64,000 bases of DNA, from contig JACYXH010000704.1 of assembly GCA_026745465.1 (NCBI GenBank), forward strand, positions 1,556,001 through 1,620,000. The letters are read 5' to 3'. The DNA comes from Lota lota. Lineage: Eukaryota > Chordata > Actinopteri > Gadiformes > Lotidae. The position numbers and the translations under genes were made by a program. Below the pieces are notes generated by a model. It ran no database searches. It was not told where the DNA came from and saw only the letters and a list, made by a program, of their open reading frames with translations. Shown here in pieces: positions 1 through 30,981 of this stretch; position 1 is the stretch's first letter, and each line of letters starts with the position of its first letter.

Positions 1-1140
<1,140 letters not shown>

Positions 1141-1300
1141 ACGCACGTGTTACCACTGCGCTGCTGTTTAGTTGCGTATCTTACGCAAGTATTTTTTTTT
1201 CGTAAACGGAGGCCAAGGTGAAGGAAGTGGTTTCACGGTGGAAGACTAATCAGTTAATCGGGACATCACAGCCCTTCGAGTGAATGGATGAAAGCCTATC
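1141..1300 (+). promoter_or_regulatory. candidate dicer1 promoter region
   Basis: The AT-rich flank gives way here to a CpG-containing stretch with an E-box CACGTG at 1144-1149, just upstream of a plausible first donor site at 1357/1358. No TATA box is evident. Position is inferred from the exon candidate, not from a promoter motif. Confidence 0.3.
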
Positions 1301-1357
1301 AATCGCATGCATGCAAGTCTATATACTCAACATCGGAATAGGAGCAATATAGACCAG
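1200..1357 (+). other. dicer1: candidate non-coding first exon of dicer1 (5' UTR)
   Basis: A purine-rich, CpG-containing segment ends in GACCAG|GTAAAA, a good donor. Vertebrate dicer1 genes have non-coding first exons well upstream of the start codon. The 5' limit is arbitrary because no transcription start can be read from sequence alone. Confidence 0.35.
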
Positions 1358-4099
1358 GTAAAATACGTTTTCTTTTGTATTATGTTGTACTACGCTGTGA
1401 TATTCTTGGAAGTATTGGCCTTCCCCAAATAGAGTAACTAACGTTAGGCTATAGTTATTAGCCAGTTGGCTAGCACGATGTTGCACACATGCATGTTGTT
1501 TCCAACGCAAGCCCGCTACACCGACCAATCCCGTGTGTTGCTAATGCTAAATCGTGAACAAGTCCACATCCATCTAAACGCCAACAGACAGTTTTGGAAA
1601 GCAAATCGTATATATCGAATACAGACTAACAGGTTGTAAACGTTATGCTGGCCCTAGGCAGGCGCTAGGATGGCTGGTTTAGCTAGCTTATGCTAGTGCA
1701 TTTTTAGACGTAGCTGCTTGCGCATGCTAGTGTGGGTGCTGGTTTTGATGCTAGAGTGTGGGTGCTTTGGAGGCTAATGTGGTTGCTAGAGTGGTGGTGT
1801 CTGCTAGTTTAGCATCTGACATGATGGGGTCCGCCTGTCGTGCCCTTATCTGTGTCGGTATCTCGATATAATTCGTTACGAGTTCAAATGCGTTAGCGTT
1901 GCTTTTCCTTAGCTGACTACTCTTTTATTTTATTTTATTTTATTAGTAACAGTTACAGGGATTTTCTGAACGTGTTACTATAAATGTCCAAACCCGGTTT
2001 AGCTCCTCGATTTTTCTCGGCTAACACATATGTGTAAAACATTACAATAAATCTGCAATTTAAATTACTGTATATAGACAATTGAGGTAAAATGGCTCAA
2101 CGGATGGCTTAATACACAGCCTCCGCTATTTGCGTGTACTTTATTTTGACAGTTCTCGCTAAAGCACTGGATGCTAACATTATTAACGTTAAGCAATGGT
2201 GTTGGTGTTGCTAACACCTGCTCTAGCATTTCTGTTATAACAAGGACCTAGCTAGAAGCGATTCCTACACATTATTGAATACATTTCCCTTTTGACATTT
2301 ACAGAATTAACTAGTCAAGGAGTTTTGCAATAATTTGTGCTAAACAAAAACATGTAAAACTGTTAGAACATATTTACATATGAACATGGGATCAGGTACA
2401 AAGTGTGTGACCTAAGTAGTTAAGGACATCCACAACTCAAATATGATTGAAATGTATTAATTTTTTCCTGGATACTAAACGATAAAAAAAAACTGATCGA
2501 TAGGAAGGGAACATCAGTGTTTTGTTTACTTAAAACATGTTAAAATATGATGCTGACGAGTTCCATCTGGTGCAACGGAAGAACATCTGAAACCGGCTTT
2601 ACAATGGCAGTTTTCTGGTCTGTCATTTGAGTTAGTGTTGAATGTCTGGTATACTGTATACATGGCAGATTTTTTTTTTTTAATGATGTACCTTTGGTTT
2701 GGTGGTACATTCTCTTGATACGGTTTGGGAGGTGCAGTATTTTCTCATGGCATACAGACAACAGTGCTTTCATTGGCACTTTGCTGACTGAAATACAACC
2801 AACCGGTTTCCTATTGTTTTCATATAAAAAAAATGTAAAGGCATAGGATAGTTACTCCTGAAAACATCAGTTTTGTGCAACTATCCAAAAGGCTGGGTGA
2901 CACACAGAAGCTTGTTGTGTGCTTGTGACATAGCCATAAAGAGAGGTGATACGAGTTGCATGAAAAAGCTGCAGGGCTTTGTCGAGCCACCAAAGTAACC
3001 ACCACTTAATGATAGAAGAGAAAACACAGTGCCCTATCATTAAATAGAACACACTGTGCAAACCGTGGAACTCAAGCCTCAAAGGCACATTGCTGCTTAG
3101 TATGAGAGCTACTAAGTATGAATGGTAATACACTGTGTATGAGCACAATATCTCAGCACCGTTTTTTGCTATTGAAGACACATAACTTACTTTTTGGGAG
3201 TCAAAAAGGCATTTGGTTAAAAAGTTAACTAATTATATTGCCAACATCATCGTCTCTTTACCAAGCGTGTGTGTGGTGGTCTTGCAAATAGTTGAATGGT
3301 TCAGTCTGTCGCCTTTGGCCCACACAGGCTTTTAATCAGACTAGCTTCAACTATGATTCTAAATAGATATGTTCTCTGTAAATAAGGATTTAGAAAACCA
3401 TTTCTTAAACCATCTCTGAAGGTAAAATTAGACATTTATCACATGGTTAGCCAAAGGCAAACTGGAGGCAAAATGCTCTGACGATGTACAGTTTATGACG
3501 ACTCCATGTTTATGAGGCTGCTTTTCCCTTAATGCACATATTATGTACATCATTATGACTACAGGTGTGTTGGACGATGAATGTGTTGGTGTGCATTTTG
3601 TTTGATGGTCTGTGCATGTACTTTAGGTGTGTGTCCATGAGTATGTGTGACAGTCTGCGTCTGTACTCTATGTTTGCAATATGTTATTTGTATTTTAACA
3701 GCAGATGCTATATGTTTCGTAGACCAATTTCCTTTTGGACAATAAAGTGTATCCTATCTTGGTAATCAACAACCCTGTTTGTTGAATTACGATTTGAATA
3801 CCAGTGGAAGTCAATGGGGAAAATATATATTGTTCCAGTCATGTGGGTGTTGGCCATCAGTGAAATCTTGTTTGCCTTTCTTTTACACAGGATTATACCA
3901 CTTTGTTACAGTCACAATAGTTATCTTGTGTCTTGTGTCTACGCTCTATCTAAAATGTTGACATTTCATGTCAAATGTAAATCATTGATAAAGTTGCAAC
4001 ATAGTCTAAGCCACTTGCAAACATTGACTAAGTACTCTGTATGTTTAGTTGTCTAAATAATATGCTAAAGGGAAGAGATCAGTTATCACCTGGTGTGTA

Positions 4100-4145
4100 A
4101 ACTAGGGTTGTAACGGTTCAAGTGAGTCACGTTTGGTGTTATTTT
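4100..4145. mobile_element. possible hAT-like MITE end
   Basis: CTAGGGTTGTAACGGTTCA resembles the start of non-autonomous hAT-type elements common in fish genomes. No matching opposite terminus was found by eye, so this may be a solo fragment. Confidence 0.25.
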
Positions 4146-4573
4146 GGCACAGTATGTTTTGGTTAGATATAATATACAATTTCCTAGGGTAATCTCACAT
4201 GACATGAAATGCTCCGATCCTTGTCCGTGCCCTTACATGAATGTCTGTCCTAAGATGAAAGAGTAATGTATATCTTTCTTTAAAAAACTAAACTCAATAC
4301 ACTATAAACCAAAAGGTCTATATAGTCTTAACTATGTATTTAAATCCTGCGTTTTCAACTGCAGGATAAGGCTGTAAATACTATAAGCACGCCCAAGCCT
4401 TTGGTGGTTTTCCTTGTATTGATCTGAATTGGTTGACAATTTTTGTAGTATTTTTTTTACGTAAATCGATATCAATGTCCAGACCAACATGCTAATGTTG
4501 AAGAACAGCTCTGGATAAAAGAAAAATGTGTTCCGCGCTCTGTGTGCTTTGCTCTGTTTTATCACATGATTCT

Positions 4574-4660
4574 AATAGGGCTGACCCCTCATAGTCGACA
4601 ATTAGTCGGAAGCTTTTAGCTAAAGTTTGTGTTAGTCGAGTAATCACATTTTTTGCTATG
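4574..4660. mobile_element. possible hAT-like MITE end with TAGTCGA-type motifs
   Basis: TAATAGGGCTGACCCCTCA is followed by TAGTCGACAATTAGTCGG and later TTAGTCGAGTAATCA, a motif family often seen at the ends of fish DNA transposons. The element boundary on the right is not clear. Confidence 0.3.
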
Positions 4661-5425
4661 ATAAGCATGTGCTTTAATTGTTATTATAGTGTAGGTGGAT
4701 TTCCCCAGTGTTCACCAAGGTTACAGTAATGACCGCCCGGCAGGCAACATCAAAACTGAAAGTGAAGTGGCATAGCGCTGCTAGGTGGTTATGTATTTAA
4801 GAAATAATGCACCTCAATAGCAGTTTATGTAATTTGAAAGTTAGATATTCAACAGATATTCACCCTCCGAATTGCAGCAATCTGACGGGAACTAAAGCGA
4901 TCGTGTATACCTCCCGAGGAGACTGTTAGGCAGCAGCACTCCTCTCTATAGGGCCGTTGTTCAATAGGTCAATATTTCTACACAACAGGCGAAATACAAA
5001 CTACCCTGCCACAAACAGCAGCCAAACTGAAACGTAACCTAACCGACTACATATCACGTTTCAAAATGTCCCCAGTGGATAAATCGCTGTTGAGAAGTAT
5101 ATCTCGCTAGATCTACAACAGTAAAAAGCTCCTGTGTTTGTGTGTAACACATGTACACCGCATGAAATGCATATTAAAACATACACATAACTTTAGCTAT
5201 GTGTAAATCTCTGATTTCTTTTGTGGACCAATTGAAAAAATTGCTTAAATTAGGTATCGTTGACATTTGGTGTATTCCATTACAGTTTTGGGGTATTTGT
5301 TGCATCCCTGAATCCCTTTTTTGCATACCAACATTCAAAGGAATCCTTATCGGTGCCTTAAATAGCTAAGCAAGTAGTAATTAGTAGTTTCTTCTTGATT
5401 GTACCAATACTATCTTGTATCTCAG

Positions 5426-5512
5426 GGTGCTTCTGGACTCGATGAAATCATCTCTATCATGAAGCCCAGATTAAGTGCTGTATCCTTCCCCAGACGACCT
5501 CTGAACCTACCT
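5426..5512 (+). other. dicer1: candidate second 5' UTR exon of dicer1
   Basis: An 87-nt segment between a CTCAG acceptor and a strong GTGAGT donor, in an otherwise AT-rich intron. It contains an ATG at 5459 that starts MKPRLSAVSF; mammalian Dicer starts MKSPALQPLS, so there is faint resemblance. If spliced to an acceptor at 6540, this frame hits TGA at 6571-6573, making it an upstream ORF rather than an N-terminal extension. Confidence 0.4.
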
Positions 5513-6540
5513 GTGAGTAGCATTCAACACCAAATAATGAGCTTTACAAAATTATTCTTCATTTGTTTTACCTGAAGATAATGCTATGGAAACTAGGGCT
5601 GCATGATATATCAGTATATCGTTATCAGGAAATGATCAGCTAGAGAACAATGAAATGTTTAGCAAGCTACCCAGACATCGCAAATATGAAATGTGAGATG
5701 TTTATGGCCTGTGATTGGTTCAGTGTCAGCTTTTGTGTGGGACGATTTACAGGCTTCCCCTCCGGTATAAATGATCTCTCATTCCGTCGACCGGCAGTCA
5801 CGCAAAGCCATCTTTATTAATAACACGCTATTATTACGCTTAAACCTAGTTCATGTTAAATCTTTTGGATTTTTCAGTCTGTGTGCCGGGAACAATATAT
5901 ATGCATAAAATATCAAATAGTCTGAACTTTTGGGCACAAGGCACTGTGCAGCAGCACAGACAGTTCTTCTTGTTTAGATGTTTGATACAATACAAGAGTG
6001 TCAAAAAGATAATCGCCTACTAAAGATTCATGACTTCTGCTAAACTTAATTTAAACAATGTGTAGGCAACATTTTAAGGTAATACACAGGGCGGTGTAAC
6101 ATCAACTATGCTTGACATCAATATAGATATTTGTATGTATATTTGCTTATATTATATTGCCTAATGTTTATCGGAATAATAAAGAAGTATCCCATCCCTC
6201 TGATTGACATTGCAGTCACCAATAACTATTGCCTGCAAAGCACGTGTACAGTCACCTCTTATGGAACTGTATTTTGTCATAACTCAAAGTACAAAAGCAG
6301 TGTCATTCTTTTAATACTGTGTAGCCCGAACAGAAACCCCTAGTTATAATAATATATTACTTTTAACGTGGTTAAAAACCAAGTGAAATAAATCACTTAA
6401 TAGAGCTGGTGCACCATCACCAGGAACATCTTGTTCCGCAGTGACCAGTTCTCTTCTTGCTCTCCAGTGAACTCTTGCGGGAGGAGGATGAAATGAGATA
6501 AAAGAGGACGACAGGAGGAGCCCAGCCCCCGACCTCCCAG
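5513..6540 (+). other. dicer1: probable intron before the first coding exon
   Basis: A 1.0-kb AT-rich intron candidate. Near 5596 AGGGCTGCATGATATATCAG resembles another hAT-type MITE terminus. Nothing else is recognisable. Confidence 0.35.
5594..5632. mobile_element. possible hAT-like MITE end
   Basis: The sequence starting CTAGGGCTGCATGATATAT matches the general pattern of a widespread fish MITE terminus (GGGCTGCACGATAT). No partner end was identified. Confidence 0.3.
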
Positions 6541-6576
6541 CCGGCACCCACCTCCACCGCCCTCTCCGTTTGAAGC
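6541..6576 (+). other. dicer1: candidate 5' UTR part of first coding exon
   Basis: Pyrimidine-rich leader directly before the start codon, following a CCTCCCAG acceptor. It contains the in-frame TGA at 6571-6573. A downstream alternative acceptor (GAAG ending at 6575) cannot be excluded. Confidence 0.45.
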
Positions 6577-22797
<16,221 letters not shown>

Positions 22798-23541
22798 GCT
22801 CCTCCCCGCGCTCGCTACCACCGCAAGGGAGCTAGCGCCCTAAGCTAACGGGAGGAAGCTCGAGCGAAAGACGATGCTTGCGATAACCTCTGCCCTGTAA
22901 TCTTTGGCCCCTCGATGGCACAACCATGGCAGCCCAGGGAACACCGTGGGGCTGCAACGCAAGAAGCAAACTGATCTCGCAACAGATTTCACGTCGGTAA
23001 TTTTTGTTTCTTACATTTGTTTTTCATTGTTTGCGCAAACACAATCTTTCCTTTCCTTTCCTTCTCTTGCCTTGTGTAATCACACGAGTGCTTTATCAAT
23101 GTTTAGCAAGGCGTTGCAAGGAGAAAGAAAGGGGTCAGGTCGCCATGTCTGCTCATTTTTCTGTTTGTTTTAACATGAAGCGAGGCGTTTTATGCTTGTT
23201 GTGTAGTGTTGGTGTGTACATAGTTTAGATCAGAGATGTAAATCAAAAGTCATGTAGGTGGGTGGGGGGTAGGGCAGGAATAACGCTAAACTCCTCAGTC
23301 TGTGCACTCGTGCCAGTATATTAAGTTGTTTGGAAAACAAAAGGTTGCCCTTGGCCATCAGAGGCCACTGACAGAGCAAACCTGTCCATGCCTCTGTTGC
23401 GCTACTGCCTCAAATTGTCTTTTAAATCAGTTTTGCACTTATTTCATTAGGGTCTGTTATTTTGAGACTTGTGTGGGTCAGATTGACACCAAAATTAATT
23501 TGCGTAGCAAAGTCTATACAAAAAGAAATAAGTAAATGAAA

Positions 23542-23547
23542 AATAAA
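23542..23547 (+). terminator. candidate proximal polyadenylation signal AATAAA
   Basis: A canonical hexamer 745 bases after the stop codon, followed by T-rich sequence. It could give a short 3' UTR. Confidence 0.35.
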
Positions 23548-23713
23548 TTTTTATAATATAGTTTGCCTTAGTTTTTAAGGCCTACCATATCCTGCAAATT
23601 GGATAGGAATTTTCAACATTCCCATTTACTGTAATTTAAAATAGATTTTAACCTTGGGGTTGCATGTTGTTGAAACGTATGTGTTGACCATGACAACTGG
23701 ATTGCTTATATGT

Positions 23714-23719
23714 AATAAA
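23714..23719 (+). terminator. candidate polyadenylation signal AATAAA
   Basis: A second canonical hexamer, followed after about 20 bases by a GTG-containing stretch. It lies upstream of the miRNA seed sites, so use of this site would remove them. Confidence 0.35.
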
Positions 23720-23941
23720 CGTTTAATTAATAGTGATTGTGCCGGAGGGGGCCATGAAGAAACAAAATGTTGGCAGCCTCATTGTGCCCCAAAACTTTTT
23801 GATACGGAGTGATTTAAAATTAGATGGTTAATTTTCTGCTCGAATAATGACTTTAATAATGACGTCGAACCAAGAAATTGCTTTACACAAAAAATAATAT
23901 TAAACAGGCGTACCAAGAGAAAGACGTATCACCCGTACAAT

Positions 23942-23949
23942 ATGCTGCA
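23942..23949 (+). promoter_or_regulatory. miR-103/107 8-mer seed match in the 3' UTR
   Basis: ATGCTGCA pairs with miR-103/107 positions 2-8, with A opposite position 1. GTACA two bases upstream can pair with miRNA positions 9-13. Repression of Dicer by miR-103/107 is established in mammals; use of this site is inferred. Confidence 0.45.
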
Positions 23950-24235
23950 GACTTTTTCCTCAAAGATTGGATGCTTGTGTAAGGAACAGGCAGACACTTT
24001 TAAAAGGAATGGTTCTTTGGGAACGGGCCGTTTTAAATAACACCTAGTGGTCCTTGCATCCCTCATTTACCAAAGCTTTTTGCAAATGTGACTGTTAGAT
24101 TGAAGTCACTTCCTAGGAATAGGCATGCCAGCCGCTTATCCTCGCTTTTTCACTTCAGGTTTTGTTTTGCTTTTGCCTAAATGTGTTGTTGTTTTTTTTG
24201 TTTTGTTTTTTACAATTCGCCCCTTTGCATTCAAA

Positions 24236-24242
24236 TACCTCA
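24236..24242 (+). promoter_or_regulatory. let-7 7-mer seed match (TACCTCA)
   Basis: Matches let-7 positions 2-7 plus the A opposite position 1. Another six-base match, TACCTC, follows about 100 bases later. Short matches like this occur by chance. Confidence 0.3.
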
Positions 24243-25034
24243 ATTAATTGCATGCATTTTCTATATATTTTTTTCCTTGTTTGGTGCTATCGTTTTTGTA
24301 TTGAGCTTGAATTCTCACTTTCTTTGCACTGTAACTAAATACCTCTTTGTTTGACCTATTTTTATTTAGTTTTGTTTCATTTTTTAATCTGTTTGGTTTG
24401 GTTGTCCTGTCCTATAAGCCGTGAAGCTGTAGGGGAGAGGTGCATTGTCAAACTCCCCTGCCTGATGCAAAGCTGAAACGGGAGAAGTGAGAGTGGAGGG
24501 AGTGTTTTCTGCACAAAAGCCCAACAATTGAATCCCCTCATTTCCTATATATGGATTTAATTACAGAGTAGCCAAACACTTCAATCACATGGACATCACC
24601 AAACATATGTTATGCAATGACTATTTCTGATGGGCTCTGATTACAACCAGTGGCAGGTGACATCATCCAGCACCAATTTCAGCCAATTAGAAAGGGCTCT
24701 TGCAATATCTGCTTTACTATGGATAGTGATGTTCCATGGGTGTGACGTTAGTGTTTATTTACTCTTTATTATTTTATTTTTGGCGGGAGGGATTGCTTTT
24801 CATGAATACATTTATTTTGTGGGTAGGCTCTCTTAAACGCTCATGGAAGTAATCTGATTGCACTCTGTAGCACGAATTGCAATTTATTCAGGAAATGTCG
24901 TACAATCTCACAACTGATAAGAGAAAGTAAGTGTTAACTAAACCTCTGTGAATGGCACTCTTGCAAAGGTCTGTTGTTAGCATGGCTACCTAAACTCTAT
25001 TCTAACATCTAAACAAAAAACACCCTGGGTGCTT

Positions 25035-25042
25035 CTACCTCA
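25035..25042 (+). promoter_or_regulatory. let-7/miR-98 8-mer seed match (CTACCTCA)
   Basis: A full 8-mer site in AT-rich context (followed by ATATATAG), the setting usually favourable for miRNA targeting. Negative feedback of let-7 on Dicer is known in mammals. Confidence 0.45.
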
Positions 25043-26396
25043 ATATATAGATATGAAATATTTTTTAAAAGTATATGTATTCCTGATTAGTACTGCCCTT
25101 TTAACAAATGCTTATGGCAGGGACACATACTGTAGTCTTTACTGTGATACCTGTACCTTGAAAAGTGTACACAAATGCGTGTTTGTAGACAAAACATTGC
25201 ACTCTTGAGTCGACATTCCCACAGAACAAAAGAAAAAAGGTCGATCGTATTGAAAAACAACAAAATCCCCAGAATACATTATCCAGTGCCTTTTGACCCT
25301 AACAAGACCGTGTCAAGTGTGTATTGAGCAGCGCTGGCGACGCCAACAGCTTAGTTCTACGGGATGTAGGAATGCAAAACTTGCCTTGGGGTGCCATACA
25401 TGTCTTCGTTCTGGCCGTCGAGGGTTTAGCTTCTACAGCCAATGTAAATAGCCATGTAAATAGTGAGGTGTGAGTTATACTTCAACATGGTAACCTTCAA
25501 TTATATGAAAACGTGAACTACAGTAGTAGAGAAGAAAAAAGTACGGATGTGATTTACATTTTTCTTTCTTCATTCAACTCTTTAATTAATTGTAGTATTA
25601 CCAGTAAACAGAGTGCGTTCGGTTATTATTTCTGAAGCGAGAGACCGACCCACTTGACCCCCAAGAGAAAAGGCCTACCATTTAATCATTGTGATCCTTT
25701 TAACATCAGAGGAAGCTACATCCAACAGCCACTCCTACATATAACCCACAGTGGTTATGTTTTCGTCACTCAATTAGAAAGGCATACGGAGCATTTGTTG
25801 ATCCTGGAAAAGAAAAAACACAATACAAGGAAAAACTGAATGTTAAGTTAATGGAGTGCCACACCTGATTTGTTCTTATTTTGTGTGATACTTGTTAAAA
25901 AAATGAGATTTTAATTAGTGGCATGAATATTGTACAACCTCATTGTAAGTAGTAATTTTGTTATGTGACAGGTGGATGTCATGCAGGGCGGTCGATTAAT
26001 ATTTTATTTTTTATTTTTTTAAGGGAGTGATGAAGTTGAGATGTTTTTGTTTGTTTATACGTTACTAGCAGGATTATATTCTTACTGTTAATGTTATGGG
26101 GATTGTGTTATTTTCTTGTTTTTGGTATTTGTCTGTTTCTTCATGTAGCACAATTGAGCATTGCACTTGGGCGCCATACTTTACCTCATGTTGGAGTGAA
26201 ATGGAGAACAGAGGGAAGAAAGACTTGGTGTGTGTGTGTATATTTATATTATGCGCGCGCACATCTTTTGGTTAGGAGGACTTGCTTGTTTCACTTTGCT
26301 GCTGTTTCAGTTGCTGGTGAAATACAACTCTGTTGAAAAGAAAACAAAGACTGCCACAAGAGGAGAATTAAACGGGCATGTGATTAATACACTGAA

Positions 26397-26555
<159 letters not shown>

Positions 26556-26776
26556 TGGAGCCACCTCCCTTTTCTGTATGGGTAAAGGAAGGGCTAATCC
26601 ACAAGAAACACCACGGAAACAAGGGTGGGAAGTCACATATTCACAAAGCAGTGAAACACCAGCAGATTACAACAGAATTATGTACTTTACCAGTATGGTG
26701 AGGCATGGGGAGGGGGAAGGGAAGATAACAATGGGCCATTACCTGCAGCGCGAAGATTTTAAAGGACATTGAATTG

Positions 26777-26782
26777 AATAAA
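26777..26782 (+). terminator. candidate distal polyadenylation signal AATAAA
   Basis: Canonical hexamer downstream of the CA repeat, followed within 60 bases by GT-rich sequence (TGTTGTGGTTTG). Confidence 0.35.
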
Positions 26783-26929
26783 ATAGAAATCGAACTCCTC
26801 ACTCATACTGTAATACCGTGCTGTTGTGGTTTGCGGTCTGCACCTTATGGATCACAGTTACCTTTTCATAAAAAATTTTGTTTGTATTTTCTTTTGGTAA
26901 TACTTGTAGCCGAATCTATATAAATATAC

Positions 26930-26935
26930 AATAAA
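26930..26935 (+). terminator. candidate distal polyadenylation signal AATAAA
   Basis: Hexamer followed by GGTATGGTTGTTCAC, a GU-rich downstream element. It would give a 3' UTR of about 4.15 kb. Confidence 0.35.
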
Positions 26936-26960
26936 AGTAAAGGTATGGTTGTTCACATAT

Positions 26961-28095
26961 TTCATTGCGTGGGATTGTTTTTCATGAGCGTGTAAGAGAT
27001 CTTTTGAAAGCCATAGAATGCATATGCAGAGCGCTGTGAAACGCAGCCTCAGTCTTCCCTTTGCAGCCTTGCTCCAAACACCAGCCCTTAATGAGCCACC
27101 CAGGGCTTTTTCGAACCCCCCCCCCCCACCTGCTTTCACATGACGCCGCCACACTAGTGGTAAACGTAATATGCAGGCCGTAAGACGGAGTGCACTAGTA
27201 TTTTATTATTATTATTGGTGCTGGAGGTGGATTTGTGCAGAGGCTGCCATATAATGCTGGGCTCTGCTGTGGACAGGCAGCAGCCGGGCTCAGGGAGAGG
27301 CTGGGCTGGGGGCTACGTCAGGCTAGGTCCTGCTGCTAGGGTTAAGGCAGTACCTCAGCAACTTGATGAACAGGTTGAGAAATGGGGTCGGTTCATTTTG
27401 CTGGCTCCTATGATGATGGGATCCCAACATGAATTCTGGTGTTTTCTTGGCAAAACCCGCATATTCATAAAACATTTGCTACCTTCTAGCCATGAGTTAC
27501 TAAATTGGGAAAATGTGTTTGCCCCTGATAGGCTGATAATTTAGTACTGAAGTTTATATTGACTTTGCAATGTGACAAGGGCTAGTTTTATTCCATTACT
27601 ACACTATAGGCTTTTTGAAATATAGATTTTGTAATGCACAATAAGTGATGGCTTAGCTAAAAGTTTGGCCAGAATTCCCCATTTCAACAGCCCAAACTAT
27701 TAACAGGTTATAGTCAACGGATGGATTGTAGTTGCAAAGGTTTGGCAGAAAGTAGCCCATATGGAGGCTTGATGTCTTTGACATGCACATTTTAAATGTA
27801 GTTGATTTTGCCTACCACACTCACAAGAACTAGGCCTAAACCACTGTATAGCATTCCTGCAACTTAATTCTTCTTGAAAAATAATTTAGTGGGATTTGAT
27901 AACAGAAGGGGAAAAAAATATATATATTAATACTCAAATTACGGATAAATCCAATGACTTTAATATAAGTATTATATCACAAAGCTTTATGGTAGTTCTA
28001 TATCCTGCTGATTTTTAGCCTGCATCGGTATTAACACTGTTAGTCATCAAACAGCTTGGACCTTTCTTTTTAACTACTTTCTGTACAACCGAATG
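26961..28095. other. intergenic DNA, nothing recognised
   Basis: Mixed-composition DNA with a short C run at about 27117-27127. Open frames are short and unlike any family I know. Confidence 0.5.
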
Positions 28096-29188
<1,093 letters not shown>

Positions 29189-29214
29189 GGGGGGGGGGGG
29201 GGGGGGGGGGGGGG
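29189..29214. repeat. poly(G) run, 26 bases
   Basis: Homopolymer of G on the + strand, length approximate because such runs sequence poorly. Confidence 0.95.
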
Positions 29215-29639
29215 AACAATTTAAATGGGTGTAAAGCAGGTTTCACTTGCTACATAACCTGCTTAATATTTTCCTCCAGTCTTCAACAACAGCCAATTTA
29301 GCAATTGGCTATCATCTTTATCTTGATGATACGACGCATCAAGCCTATGATTTGAATTAAACTGTTTGTTGAAGCTGGTCAACGGGACGGTGAATAAGAA
29401 AGTGCATCTTCTTAGAGAGATAATCATAGTAATGTCATCTTTTCGTGATGTCGAGGCTATCACTGCTGATTTGCCACGCGGTTGGTTTGTTCTAGGAAGC
29501 ACGCGCACCCACCACACGCACGTACATTCTCATCACAGTTTACCCAGGTTACATCAACCCCTCACAGAGCAACTCTCGATCCATTATATATATTTATTAT
29601 TATTTTTTTGGATGAGACGCAAGCAATCATTGCGATATT

Positions 29640-29870
29640 GAAATCAGGTGCCGTGTGCGGTCGATGGGGGAACAGCGAGACTCTTTCTGGCGGGGAGCGC
29701 TAGGGTGACGCGCGAGATAATTAAAATGTCGTTTTGGAGCCCGCGCGGCTTATTTCCATTCGCCGAGGCCGTGTCGTCGTCGCTGCAGGTAAATTGCTCC
29801 CTCTGCTCCCGCGACGAGGGTAATGAGCTGTGTTTAGGCCCGACACCACGTCTGTTTGATTGAATATAAA
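29640..29870. promoter_or_regulatory. candidate distal regulatory block (CpG-rich, homeodomain core)
   Basis: CpG-dense single-copy sequence in an AT-rich setting, with TAATTA at 29718-29723 flanked by GCGCGAGA and AAAATGTCG. The open frames across it on both strands have no similarity I know. The appearance is that of a vertebrate conserved non-coding element, but no alignment was possible. Confidence 0.3.
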
Positions 29871-29885
29871 TGAGAAATACGCCGT

Positions 29886-29918
29886 CGACAGGGGGGAGGG
29901 GGGAGGGGGGGGGGGGGC
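29886..29918. repeat. G-rich GGGAGG tract ending in poly(G)
   Basis: Repeated GGGGAGG followed by about 13 G. Several G runs in a row would allow a G-quadruplex. Confidence 0.8.
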
Positions 29919-30030
29919 AAACATTCGCGGTGTACTTTAAATATGATGCAGTGAGCGCAAGGTGGTGAATCACAGTCTAAACTATGCTATTAGATCGGCT
30001 GATGGGAGAGGAATATTCAAACCAGCACCG

Positions 30031-30041
30031 TGTGTGTGTGT

Positions 30042-30074
<33 letters not shown>
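30031..30074. repeat. short GT repeat followed by poly(G), 33 bases
   Basis: TGTGTGTGTGT runs straight into an uninterrupted G homopolymer. Confidence 0.95.
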
Positions 30075-30075
<1 letters not shown>

Positions 30076-30838
30076 CACAATATAGTGACACTCGATATTG
30101 TCAATCTTGGACGAAATACCATATTACAAAGATAATAGTGAATCATTCTCCATTTTCTCTCGGTTCCTTTCTCTCTGCGGTGAATGTTTGCAGTCTATTT
30201 GAAATGCAGGATCATTTTCTACTTTATTGTGTAAAAAAATATAGTGTCATCAATTTGATCCTACAGCGTATTACTTTCATTTTGCATCTGATTTGCGTTT
30301 CAGTTAAGTTATGTATTTCCCTGCGTAGACTTTAGTCAGAAGATAGCCTCATTTTTAAAATACCCTAGGCCTAAATAAAGATGGACAAGATTGTGCTGAA
30401 ACGCGCTTGTCAAGGAATGACTTATTTGTCTCTAAACGATTCACTTCGTTTAAAGTTCGCATCACGGTTTACATTCCCATTCTTTCCCCGTATATACTAG
30501 GCTACGTTTCCTCAAACACACCACTAAACTTATTTCCAGAAAATGCGTCCAATTAAATGAATGCAACAAATAATACTTAAATGAATGTGGTTAAATTAAT
30601 CTTTGTCAGACATTATACATCGTTTACCAATGTCGTCATTATAGGCCTAATGAAAATTCCTGTGAATAAAATTATGCTATTGATAGCAAATCAAATGTCT
30701 TGGTTTTGGAAGCCTCGGTTCCTTTATTCAAATATTATAAAACAATTGCTGAATTGAGAAGCGGAAAATAGTGTTAGTGAAAAAAATAGTATATTTATAT
30801 ATGTAGAGTGAGTAAAGCCCATGTTAGAGCATATGATT
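30075..30838. other. intergenic DNA, nothing recognised
   Basis: AT-rich DNA with several AGGCCTA words, a motif common across the distal part of this window. No gene seen. Confidence 0.5.
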
Positions 30839-30981
30839 AAATGTATGTATGTATGTATGTATGTATGTATGTATGTATGTATGTATGTATGTATGTATGT
30901 ATGTATGTATGTATGTATGTATGTATGTATGTATGTATGTATGTATGTATGTATGTATGTATGTATGTATGTATGTATGTA
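30839..30981. repeat. (ATGT)n tetranucleotide microsatellite, about 35 copies
   Basis: Perfect ATGT repeats. The apparent Met-Tyr-Val-Cys and Tyr-Ile-His-Thr frames are artefacts. Confidence 0.98.

Larger units (their letters stand above)
1358..5425 (+). other. dicer1: probable first intron of dicer1
   Basis: A 4.1-kb AT-rich stretch with no coding similarity. It holds a short TTTTA repeat (about 1923-1945) and two possible DNA-transposon end motifs near 4104 and 4576. Short open frames here match nothing I recognise. Confidence 0.35.
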
